A DNA stretch of 12,029 nt from an uncultured Thermomicrobiales bacterium (lineage in GTDB: Bacteria > Chloroflexota > Chloroflexia > Thermomicrobiales > UBA6265), in contig CADCWJ010000767.1 in NCBI GenBank assembly GCA_902806365.1, forward strand, positions 1 to 12,029, in the 5' to 3' direction. Both the position numbers and the translations under genes were made by a program. Below the pieces are notes generated by a model that saw only the letters and a program-made list of their open reading frames with translations, was not told where the DNA came from and did not search any database. Below, piece after piece: positions 6,874 through 12,029 of this stretch (its first letter is position 1; each line of letters starts with the position of its first letter).

Positions 6874-7995
6874 TCATCTCGTCGTCCCGGCCGGGAGGGT
6901 AATGGTGATGGTGGTTCCAGCGCCGGGCTGGCTTGTGCCGGTTATAGTGCCGCCGTGGGCCTCGACGAGGCTCTTCGCGATCGCGAGTCCCAGCCCGCTT
7001 CCGCCGGAGTCCGCCGATTTGGCGAACCGCTCGAACATCCGCCCGACTTCCTCCGGCGTCATGCCCCGGCCGGTGTCGCGCACCTCGATCGCGATACCCT
7101 CATTCGTTTCCCGGAGGGAAAGGGCGACATGGCCGCCCTCTGGGGTGTACCGCAGGGCATTGGTAACCAGGTTGTCTAGCACCTGGCGGATGCGGACGGG
7201 ATCGATCTCGACCTCCGGGGTCGTCGCCAGGTCGGTGCGCATGTCGACGCCGTCCCTGGTCGCGGCCGGCGTAAAGGAGGCGGACACATCGGCGATCAGC
7301 GCGCGGAGATCGGTCGGCTCACGATGGAGCTGCGGCGTACCGGCCTCGGCCGTGGCGATGGTCTGGAGGTCGTTGAGCAGCCGGGCGATGACGCGAGTGT
7401 GGTCGAGCATCGGCGCGAGATGTTCGTCGTCCTTCGGGTAGACGCCGTCAAGCATGCCTCCGATGGCGCCGTGGACGACCGAGAGCGGGGTGCGCAGCTC
7501 GTGGGCGATGTCCGAGAAGAGGTGCGTCCGCTGTTGCTCGTTCACCTGGAGCCGGATCGTCATCGTGTTGAACGCTTCGATGAGATGTCGAACATCGCCG
7601 GGGCCATCGGCCTGGACACGCACCGTGTAATCGCCCTCGGCAACCCTCGCGGCCGCCTCCATCACGTCCGCAAGAGGATCGATCGTCCGTCGCAGGCGGC
7701 GCACGGTCCAGACGATGAGCAGTATCAGTCCCAGCCAGAAAAAGGGGACGAACCAGGGGAACGGCGGGCCGTCGCGATCGTTGCCCCATTGGCTGGTGGT
7801 GGCATGGAAGGCCGCGATAACCGGAATCGCCAGGAGAAGGAACAGCACACCGAAGAAGATCGCGAAGCGGCGCCGGATGTCCCGACGCCGGTGGCGCCAG
7901 GGTGGACCGTGGGGGGGCCACGGCTCATCGTTCGGCCACCACGGCGGGGGGGCATGCTGGCGCCACGGCGGGCCGCGCCGCCCCCTAGGGGACAT
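6874..7995 (-). CDS. HAMP-containing sensor histidine kinase with a very short extracytoplasmic loop
   Basis: This 373-residue kinase autophosphorylates a His and passes the phosphate to the response regulator encoded just upstream. Residues 1-43 are an unusual cytoplasmic segment rich in Pro, Trp, His and Arg (PPPWWPNDEPWPP and similar). TM1 is about 44-63, a loop of only about 17 residues follows, and TM2 is about 81-98. A HAMP linker covers about 99-155. The H-box is FSDIAHELRTPLS with His165. The ATPase domain shows the N-box DNLVTNALRYT (Asn279), the G1 box DTGRGM (Asp307), the F-box MFERF and the G2 box GGSGLGLAIAK. The ATG at 7995 overlaps the regulator gene by 11 bases, which suggests coupled translation; a GTG at 8016 is the longer alternative. 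Lack of an extracytoplasmic domain means the signal is probably read in the membrane or through partner proteins. Kinase identity is certain; the stimulus is unknown. Confidence 0.95.
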   Translation of the reverse strand: MSPRGRRGPPWRQHAPPPWWPNDEPWPPHGPPWRHRRRDIRRRFAIFFGVLFLLLAIPVIAAFHATTSQWGNDRDGPPFPWFVPFFWLGLILLIVWTVRRLRRTIDPLADVMEAAARVAEGDYTVRVQADGPGDVRHLIEAFNTMTIRLQVNEQQRTHLFSDIAHELRTPLSVVHGAIGGMLDGVYPKDDEHLAPMLDHTRVIARLLNDLQTIATAEAGTPQLHREPTDLRALIADVSASFTPAATRDGVDMRTDLATTPEVEIDPVRIRQVLDNLVTNALRYTPEGGHVALSLRETNEGIAIEVRDTGRGMTPEEVGRMFERFAKSADSGGSGLGLAIAKSLVEAHGGTITGTSQPGAGTTITITLPAGTTR

Positions 7996-8674
7996 CGGTG
8001 AACCGGTAGCCGACACCGTGAACGGTCAGGATGTATGACGGCCTGCCCGAGTCTCGCTCCAGCTTGCGGCGAATGTTCTTGATGTGCGCGTCGATCGCGC
8101 GCTCGTAGGCCTCGATCATCACGCCGTGGATGACGTCCAGGAGCTGGGCCCGGGTGAACACGCGGCCGGGTTCACGAGCGAGGGTGGTCACGATCTGGAA
8201 CTCGGTCGCGGTCAGGTCGATCGGCTGGCGGTCGCGCAGGATGCGCATCCGGGGGATGTCGATCTCGAGATCGGCGATCACGATGTGGTCGGTTCTGGTG
8301 GGCGTACTCGCGCCACGGCGAAGCACCGCCCGGACACGGGCGACGAGCTCGTTCGGGCTGAACGGCTTGACCATGTAGTCGTCCGCACCCAGCTCGAGCC
8401 CCACGATCCGATCCGTTTCCCCACCACGGGCGGTGAGGATAATGATCGGCACGCTGGAGGTACGGCGGACCTCGCGGATCACATCCAGCCCGTCCCGGTC
8501 CGGGAGCCCGAGGTCGAGCACGATCAGGTCGGGCCGGTCCGCCCGGAATCGCTGCAGCGCACCAGCGGCGTCGGCGGCGGTGACGGCGCGGAATCCACCC
8601 CGGACAAGGTAGTCGCGGGTGAGCCGGACGAGCGCAGGCTCGTCGTCGACGATGAGGACGGTGGTCGTGCTCAC
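7985..8674 (-). CDS. OmpR/PhoB-family two-component response regulator
   Basis: This 229-residue protein has a receiver domain (about 1-118) and a winged-helix DNA-binding domain (about 130-227). The receiver shows the acidic pair in VLIVDDEP, the phosphoacceptor Asp54 (LIVLDLGLPDRDG), Thr81 (IIILTARG) and Lys103 (DDYMVKPFSP). The output domain has ATEFQIVTTLAREPGRVFTRAQLL, the recognition-helix region AIDAHIKNIRRKL and the wing VHGVGYRF. It should be phosphorylated by the kinase encoded immediately downstream and act as a dimer on direct repeats. The start is the GTG at 8674 with no strong Shine-Dalgarno sequence. A five-codon frame ATGATGGAACCGTGA (8671-8685) ends across this GTG, so start-stop coupling is possible. 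A 98-base gap with a strong hairpin separates it from the membrane-protein gene. The best candidate target is the 11-bp-period repeat upstream of the operon. Confidence 0.96.
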   Translation of the reverse strand: MSTTTVLIVDDEPALVRLTRDYLVRGGFRAVTAADAAGALQRFRADRPDLIVLDLGLPDRDGLDVIREVRRTSSVPIIILTARGGETDRIVGLELGADDYMVKPFSPNELVARVRAVLRRGASTPTRTDHIVIADLEIDIPRMRILRDRQPIDLTATEFQIVTTLAREPGRVFTRAQLLDVIHGVMIEAYERAIDAHIKNIRRKLERDSGRPSYILTVHGVGYRFTDVP

Positions 8675-8716
8675 GGTTCCATCATTTTGGTGTCCGGCAT
8701 CGCGGGGCCGTCCGAT

Positions 8717-8744
8717 CCGGCCGGGACTTGGTGATCCCGGCCGG
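8717..8744 (-). promoter_or_regulatory. Perfect 10-bp GC hairpin between operon genes
   Basis: CCGGCCGGGA (8717-8726) and TCCCGGCCGG (8735-8744) are exact inverse complements around an 8-base loop. The element starts about 28 bases after the membrane-protein stop and ends about 42 bases before the regulator start. There is no T-run, so it is more likely an attenuating or RNA-processing stem, or an operator, than a full terminator. It could set a lower regulator/kinase output than that of the two upstream genes. Confidence 0.45.
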
Positions 8745-8772
8745 GTGGGGAAAGGGAGACATCCTGAATCGG

Positions 8773-9171
8773 TCAGGAGGTGCCGGCTGCCCTGTCGTCG
8801 GCATTGGTCCGGTCTCCCTCATGCTGGCGACGATGCCACTCGTTCAGGGCATCGGGATCATATCCGCCTCGCCATCCGGGCCCTCCCCGTGGACTTTCCC
8901 ACAAGGCGCCGCGGAGAAACCCGAAGAACAGGAAGAATACCAGCGGGACGAGCAGCAGCCCGAACGGAAAGAATGGGCGACCGCCTTCAATGACGATGGT
9001 GTCACCGGTGGTCGTCGTGCCGTCATCGGCGACCCGGACGACCTGGACGCGATCGTCGCGCCAGCCGTTCCGATCTCCGTCGCCTCCCCAAGCGACCGCG
9101 GCAATGACACCCGCGATCAGGAGGACGAGCAGCGTTCCGAAGATCCAGCGTTGCCTGATGACTTGCCTCAT
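8773..9171 (-). CDS. Two-helix membrane protein encoded upstream of the two-component genes
   Basis: From the ATG at 9171 the product is 132 residues. TM1 lies at about 9-28 (WIFGTLLVLLIAGVIAAVAW). A polar loop of about 36 residues follows, with Asp/Thr-rich sequence. TM2 lies at about 66-87 (PFFPFGLLLVPLVFFLFFGF). A 45-residue tail has Gly/Trp/Arg-rich SPRGGPGWRGGYD, then ALNEWHRRQHEGD. If the basic N-terminus is inside, the loop is outside and the tail cytoplasmic. I do not know a named family, but small membrane proteins with a W-R-G-G segment and an EWHRRxHE-like tail seem common beside such kinases; that is from memory. GGAG lies 10 bases before the start. The start overlaps the stop of the preceding small gene as TAATG. 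The 36 extra residues of a longer frame to 9279 look non-coding. A role as sensor partner or modulator of the kinase is inferred from operon position. Confidence 0.8.
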   Translation of the reverse strand: MRQVIRQRWIFGTLLVLLIAGVIAAVAWGGDGDRNGWRDDRVQVVRVADDGTTTTGDTIVIEGGRPFFPFGLLLVPLVFFLFFGFLRGALWESPRGGPGWRGGYDPDALNEWHRRQHEGDRTNADDRAAGTS

Positions 9172-9377
9172 TACAGATATTCTCCAGCCGTATGCGGTGC
9201 GAACCGGCCACTGTTCCGAAAACCGTGACCGTACCTTCGACCCCGGCGCATCCTCAGGTCGCGCCTGGACTGCGCCCATGGCGATCCACCGTGCATCCGG
9301 AATTCCCGGCCCGGGTGCGCCCGTACCTTTGTGATGAGCGCAAATGCGACGAGCGAGCCAACGATCAGCTTCTTCAT
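9171..9377 (-). CDS. Small secreted Arg/His-rich protein, first gene of the two-component operon
   Basis: The 68-residue product begins MKKLIVGSLVAFALITKVRA, a short signal-peptide-like segment: a Lys pair, about 13 hydrophobic residues, and a possible cleavage after V-R-A at residue 20. The predicted mature part of 48 residues has 11 Arg and 4 His with RRDLRMRRGRRYGHG and is very basic. No domain is recognised. AGGAAAGGG stands 8 bases before the ATG at 9377, a good ribosome binding site. The TAA overlaps the ATG of the membrane-protein gene (TAATG), which strongly suggests coupled translation and a real gene. By analogy with small exported accessory proteins such as CpxP it might report envelope or metal state to the kinase; this is only inference. 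The Lys in the c-region is unusual for a signal peptide, so a decayed or membrane-retained peptide is possible. Confidence 0.6.
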   Translation of the reverse strand: MKKLIVGSLVAFALITKVRAHPGREFRMHGGSPWAQSRRDLRMRRGRRYGHGFRNSGRFAPHTAGEYL

Positions 9378-9385
9378 ATCCGAGA

Positions 9386-9394
9386 CCCTTTCCT
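9386..9394 (-). promoter_or_regulatory. Ribosome binding site of the small secreted-protein gene
   Basis: AGGAAAGGG on the minus strand ends 8 bases before the ATG at 9377. Its quality and spacing support real translation of the 68-residue frame, the first gene of the operon. Confidence 0.6.
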
Positions 9395-9461
9395 GGTTTC
9401 CGTGACGGACGTTGGCCGGAATCGGGTGGCGCCGGCGCCAGGACCGATGCCGTTGCCTTTC

Positions 9462-9493
9462 ATGCTAGGGACCGGTTGTGAACTCCATGTGAA
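9462..9493 (-). promoter_or_regulatory. Candidate OmpR-type activator site plus -10 element of the four-gene operon
   Basis: On the minus strand the sequence reads TTCACA-N5-TTCACA (9493-9477), an exact direct repeat with 11-bp period. A 9-base gap follows, then TAGCAT (9467-9462), which matches TATAAT at four of six positions. A degenerate third unit, read on the plus strand as CGGGAA (9499-9504), keeps the same period. OmpR/PhoB-family regulators bind tandem half-sites spaced 11 bp, and their boxes replace the -35 hexamer about 10 bases before the -10. No consensus -35 is present here. The inferred transcription start is near 9455, leaving a leader of about 78 bases before the ATG at 9377. 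The most likely binder is the regulator of this operon, giving autoregulation. Confidence 0.55.
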
Positions 9494-9643
9494 TACCCCG
9501 GGAAGGTTCTGTGGCCAACTGGCGGGCGCACTCCGGCGCGTCCTGCCGGTAATCGACGTCGGTGCATTACGTAACGTGGCGGAATGTCCGCAACTTGCCG
9601 ATGGATTCCCGGGGATGTCCCGCCATGGAGTCCGGGCGGTACG
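9494..9643. other. Intergenic stretch upstream of the two-component operon
   Basis: I found no convincing gene on either strand. A TTACGTAA palindrome lies at 9567-9574, close to the chance level for its length. The open frames crossing the stretch give Arg/Pro/Ser-rich translations without motifs. Confidence 0.4.
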
Positions 9644-9831
9644 ATGACCTGGCTCGATGTGAGGGATGTCACGCAGGTCGTGAGCGCGATGCTGGAGCCA
9701 AACGGCGTGATCCTCTACGATAACCAGCCGAGGGAAAGGTCGTCGCATTCTCGACGGCACGGGTCGTTGTTCCGCTCGAGGTCCGTACGCCTGTCGATAC
9801 CGGCACGCCCTGCGCGTGTCATCTGGGATGA
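9644..9831 (+). pseudogene. Possible decayed N-terminal remnant of an ornithine cyclodeaminase/mu-crystallin-like gene
   Basis: From the ATG at 9644 one frame reads MTWLDVRDVTQVVSAML, which resembles the xWLxxxDVxxVL opening of ornithine cyclodeaminase-family proteins. After a break near 9722-9738 another frame reads KVVAFSTARVVVPLEVRTPV until a TGA at 9829-9831. This resembles the family's conserved AFSxGRVVxPLRTxxPV segment. The two pieces are in different frames, the spacing between them is about eight residues too long, and nothing convincing follows. The match is by eye only and may be chance. If real, it marks a gene lost between the two-component operon and the epimerase. Confidence 0.22.
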
Positions 9832-9966
9832 ATCTCGTACCGCCCGGGCACGTTTTACCTGCGGTCGCGGGGATCGCCGGGCGCAACCGACGACCGTCTG
9901 CATCGGGCGAGCACCGAAGCAGCTTGCGAGCTTCTCGGCGACGGAATGGGCGGCATGAGTCGTGGC

Positions 9967-9990
9967 AATGAGCTCAGCCTGGAGCTCATT
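9967..9990. promoter_or_regulatory. Perfect 9-bp inverted repeat upstream of the epimerase gene, candidate operator
   Basis: AATGAGCTC (9967-9975) and GAGCTCATT (9982-9990) are exact inverse complements with a 6-base spacer. The site is about 75 bases upstream of the epimerase GTG in a gene-free region. A 24-base dyad of this kind fits a dimeric repressor site (TetR, GntR or similar) as well as an RNA hairpin. No repressor gene is adjacent. Confidence 0.4.
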
Positions 9991-10035
9991 ACTCGGTTCA
10001 GGGTCGATTCCCTTTCCAGCGAGCCGGCCCTTTAC

Positions 10036-10045
10036 ACACCGGTGT
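10036..10045. promoter_or_regulatory. 10-bp palindrome just before the epimerase ribosome binding site
   Basis: ACACCGGTGT is fully self-complementary and lies 5 bases upstream of the AGGAGGAGGG tract. It could be an operator half or chance; a perfect 10-bp palindrome in GC-rich sequence is only mildly unexpected. Confidence 0.2.
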
Positions 10046-10050
10046 CACAC

Positions 10051-10060
10051 AGGAGGAGGG
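10051..10060 (+). promoter_or_regulatory. Very strong Shine-Dalgarno sequence fixing the epimerase start
   Basis: AGGAGGAGGG lies five bases (AAACG) before the GTG at 10066. This is much better than anything before the upstream in-frame ATG at 9946 and decides the start. It also predicts efficient translation. Confidence 0.85.
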
Positions 10061-10065
10061 AAACG

Positions 10066-10953
10066 GTGGCTGTCGAGCGGGTTCTGGTGACGGGAGGGAG
10101 CGGTCGGCTCGGTCGGGCGGTCGTGCGCGAGCTGGTCGAAAACGGCTACGAGGTTGTGGCGGTCGACCGGGTGCACCCGAAGGAGCAGCCCCCGGAGGGC
10201 GCGCGGTTCGTCGAAACGGACCTTGGCGATGTCGGGCAGGTGGCGGGCGCCGCCGTCGGATGCGACGCGCTGATCCACCTTGGCGCGATCCCGGCGCCGT
10301 ACGCGCATCCTGATGAAATCGTCTTCCGAAACAACACCGGTGCGACGTTCGCCGTCTTCCAGGCGGTGTCGCTGCTGGGGATCAAGCGGGTGGCGTTCGC
10401 GTCCAGCGTCTCGGCCTACGGCAGCGCCTGGGCGAACGAGCCCTTTCCTCCCGTCTACATACCGGTCGACGAGGCGCATCCGATGCTCAACCATGACGCC
10501 TACGGACTTTCCAAGGAAGTCGACGAGCGGACCGCGCAGATGTTCAGCCGCCGCGATCGGATGTCGGTCGCGGCGCTTCGGTTTCACTGGATCGCAACGC
10601 GGGAGGAGCAGCTTGCCTCGGTCACACGGCACCGTGCCGAGCCCGAATGGGTGGAGTCGGCGCGAACGATGTGGGGGTATGTCGATCTGCGTGACGCGGC
10701 GCGGGCCTGCCGACTCGCGATCGAGGCCACCCGGAAGCAACCGTTCGAATTCGAGACATTCAACATCGTGGCCTCCGACACCCTGATCGAGGAGGGGACC
10801 GAAGCGATGGTGCGCCAGCATGCGCCGTCGACCCAGGTTCGGACATCGATTCCCGGCAACGCCGGAGCGTACGATGTCGGGAAGGCGCGGCGCCTGCTCG
10901 GCTGGGAGCCGATGCACTCGTGGCGACACGATGGGAAGCAGTCCGGTGACTGA
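10066..10953 (+). CDS. NAD-dependent epimerase/dehydratase family protein (extended SDR)
   Basis: This 295-residue extended short-chain dehydrogenase acts on a sugar nucleotide or related substrate with NAD(P). The N-terminal Rossmann motif is VLVTGGSGRLGRAVV (residues 7-20, GxxGxxG type). Asp34 at the end of the second strand (VVAVDRVHP) suggests NAD preference. DALIHLGAIPAP, then FASSVSAYG and YGLSK (Tyr146, Lys150), give the catalytic Ser/Tyr/Lys set. WGYVDLRDAARACRLAIEA is the conserved substrate-domain segment. The C-terminus DVGKARRLLGWEPMHSWR is typical of the family. The start at GTG 10066 is fixed by AGGAGGAGGG; an upstream in-frame ATG at 9946 adds 40 residues without domain features. 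It stands alone on the plus strand, preceded by a possible operator and convergent with the oxidoreductase gene. Family is confident; the substrate is not assignable. Confidence 0.93.
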   Translation: MAVERVLVTGGSGRLGRAVVRELVENGYEVVAVDRVHPKEQPPEGARFVETDLGDVGQVAGAAVGCDALIHLGAIPAPYAHPDEIVFRNNTGATFAVFQAVSLLGIKRVAFASSVSAYGSAWANEPFPPVYIPVDEAHPMLNHDAYGLSKEVDERTAQMFSRRDRMSVAALRFHWIATREEQLASVTRHRAEPEWVESARTMWGYVDLRDAARACRLAIEATRKQPFEFETFNIVASDTLIEEGTEAMVRQHAPSTQVRTSIPGNAGAYDVGKARRLLGWEPMHSWRHDGKQSGD

Positions 10954-11035
10954 TCCGCGCAGGAGACTTCTGATCCCGTGGACGATCAGCGGGGTGCACA
11001 TCGGCCTGAGGCTGCCGCGCATTGTCGTGCCGCAT

Positions 11036-11061
11036 CGCCCGGCCCAATAAGGCCACGGGCG
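11036..11061. terminator. Hairpin between convergent epimerase and oxidoreductase genes
   Basis: CGCCCGGCC pairs with GGCCACGGGCG through nine base pairs, with a 2-base bulge and a CAATAA-type loop. It lies midway between two convergent stop codons (10953 and 11094), a natural place for a bidirectional terminator. Neither side has a T-run, so strength is doubtful. Confidence 0.35.
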
Positions 11062-11093
11062 AGCGGGAGACCGGCCGCCAAAAGCGCCGCTTG

Positions 11094-12014
11094 CTACGCA
11101 TCCAGGAGGGAGAGCATGGGGGCGAGGGCGGCGATCGAGCGTGGGGTAATCGGGTCCAGCACGAGCTGGACATGACCGATCCCAAGGTCCGCGTAGGCGG
11201 CCAACTCATCGGCGATCCTGGATGGATCTCCACCATCGAGCCCCCGATCGACCCGCCCGCTTGCGGACAGCCGCCCTTCTCCGCCGGACATCCGCACCAG
11301 CGGGCAGACGGTCCGGATCAGCGTCCCCGGATCGCGCCCTGCCTGCTCGCACGCCGTGTCGAGCCGCGCTAGGAGTGCCGTCAAGCCTTCGCGGCTGTTG
11401 TTATAGTCGGCGAACCATGCGTTCCACATCTGGACGTGGGGAAGTGCGATCGCCAGCATCCGCGGCCCTTTCGACCCAAGCATGATCGGTGGGCCATCCG
11501 GCCGGGGGCTGCGTGGAAAGAGCAGTGCCCCGTCCAGATCGTAAAACTCGCCATGAAAGGTACACTCGCCGGTCTCGAGCAGCGTCCGGATGATGGTCAG
11601 GGACTCGGCGAAGCGACTGACACGCTGATCGTAGGGAAAGCCAAACCCGCGATACTCTGCCTCGTTCCACCCGGAACCGAGACCGAGGACGAAGCGTCCG
11701 CCGCTGACCTGGTCGATGGTCGCCGCCATCTTGGCGATCATGGCCGGGTTATGGAAGCCGGTGCTGGCAACGAGCGGGCCAAGCTCCACCCGGCTGGTGA
11801 CAGCGGCAAGGGCACTGAGCGTGGTCCACGCCTCGAACGGACCGCGTGGCGGCTGGTTCGGGTCGGGATACCGGTACATCAGGTGATCGCCGAGCCAGAT
11901 CGAATCGAGGCCGATGTCCTCGGCGATGCCGGCCATCGTGGCCAACTCGGTCCACGTGTACGGGTACTCGACCTCCGGGAGCTGGACACCGATCTTCAGC
12001 GGTCGCACGGGCAT
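11094..12014 (-). CDS. Luciferase-like (LLM class) F420-dependent oxidoreductase
   Basis: This 306-residue protein is a TIM-barrel flavin/F420 oxidoreductase of the bacterial-luciferase-like superfamily, close in layout to the F420-dependent group. The opening strand is LKIGVQLPEVEYP. IAEDIGLDSIWLGDHLMY (about 30-47) follows, with the DH pair seen in many members. TSRVELGPLVASTGFHNP and IDQVSGGRFVLGLGSGWNEAEY (about 100-121) are the family signature. FPYDQRVSRFAESLTII and PPIMLGSKGPRML are later conserved segments. Length is normal. The ATG at 12014 is preferred because GGAAGG lies four bases before it; an in-frame ATG at 12026 is the alternative and its upstream region is outside the window. 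Whether it uses F420 or FMN, and its substrate, cannot be told. It is convergent with the epimerase. Confidence 0.92.
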   Translation of the reverse strand: MPVRPLKIGVQLPEVEYPYTWTELATMAGIAEDIGLDSIWLGDHLMYRYPDPNQPPRGPFEAWTTLSALAAVTSRVELGPLVASTGFHNPAMIAKMAATIDQVSGGRFVLGLGSGWNEAEYRGFGFPYDQRVSRFAESLTIIRTLLETGECTFHGEFYDLDGALLFPRSPRPDGPPIMLGSKGPRMLAIALPHVQMWNAWFADYNNSREGLTALLARLDTACEQAGRDPGTLIRTVCPLVRMSGGEGRLSASGRVDRGLDGGDPSRIADELAAYADLGIGHVQLVLDPITPRSIAALAPMLSLLDA

Positions 12015-12029
12015 CGTTCCTTCCATAGA

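Noticed and set aside
7324..8001. 225-residue plus-strand open frame opposite the histidine kinase
   Set aside because: It is the antisense shadow of clear kinase boxes and has no recognisable domain.
8773..9279. Longer version of the membrane protein starting at 9279
   Set aside because: The extra 36 residues overlap the small secreted-protein gene in another frame and have no ribosome binding site. GGAG and TAATG coupling support the ATG at 9171.
9374..9886. 170-residue minus-strand open frame upstream of the two-component operon
   Set aside because: Its composition is Arg/Pro/Thr-rich and motif-free, and it covers the candidate promoter and direct repeat.
9995..10020. GGGTCGATTCCC, which resembles a tRNA T-arm
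   Set aside because: The loop is one base short of the tRNA T-loop, and no anticodon arm, D-arm or acceptor stem can be built upstream.
10045..11022. 325-residue minus-strand open frame opposite the epimerase
   Set aside because: It is antisense to an SDR protein with full catalytic motifs; its Arg/His/Pro-rich translation is noise.
1..12029. CRISPR arrays, insertion sequences, phage or toxin-antitoxin genes
   Set aside because: No regularly spaced repeats, transposase motifs, integrase motifs or toxin-like gene pairs were seen on either strand.

Overview
The window is a GC-rich bacterial chromosome segment (about two thirds G+C by eye, with strong G/C preference at third codon positions and several GTG starts). 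The gene set contains no phage, plasmid or transposase genes. An F420-type luciferase-like oxidoreductase, a sensor kinase with a Trp/Pro-rich N-terminus of the PPWWPxxEPWPP kind, a zf-TFIIB protein ending in FLDELFDI, and a membrane-anchored amidase with a long disordered cytoplasmic tail together suggest a member of the Chloroflexota, perhaps Thermomicrobia. A high-GC actinobacterium is the main alternative. This placement is inference; there is no rRNA in the window.

Layout from left to right: the 5' end of an SGNH/GDSL hydrolase gene leaves the window on the minus strand (1-98). A divergent intergenic stretch follows, then a plus-strand N-acetylmuramoyl-L-alanine amidase (444-1886). It converges on a minus-strand block with a UvrD/PcrA-like helicase, a small zf-TFIIB zinc-ribbon protein and a molybdopterin-binding-domain protein (1937-5734). 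An AT-rich divergent spacer leads to a small two-helix membrane protein on the plus strand (5891-6148). A long hairpin-forming inverted repeat (6188-6250) separates it from a minus-strand HIT-family protein.

The centre of interest is 6874-9493. Four minus-strand genes encode, in transcription order, a tiny secreted Arg/His-rich protein, a two-helix membrane protein, an OmpR-family response regulator and a HAMP-containing histidine kinase with almost no extracytoplasmic domain. The first two genes overlap as TAATG, and the last two overlap by 11 bases. Upstream lies a candidate promoter whose -35 region is replaced by a TTCACA-N5-TTCACA direct repeat of 11-bp period, about 9 bases before a -10-like TAGCAT. 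That is the geometry expected of an OmpR/PhoB-family activator site, so the operon may be autoregulated. The arrangement resembles CpxP-CpxRA in logic (small exported protein plus sensor system), without evidence of homology. A perfect 10-bp GC hairpin sits between the membrane-protein gene and the regulator gene.

The region 9494-10065 holds no intact gene. It may contain a decayed ornithine-cyclodeaminase-like N-terminus (9644-9831), and it has a perfect 9-bp inverted repeat (9967-9990) upstream of a plus-strand NAD-dependent epimerase/dehydratase with a very strong ribosome binding site (10066-10953). The window ends with a convergent minus-strand luciferase-like, F420-type oxidoreductase (11094-12014). 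Most other long open frames are antisense shadows caused by the high GC content.
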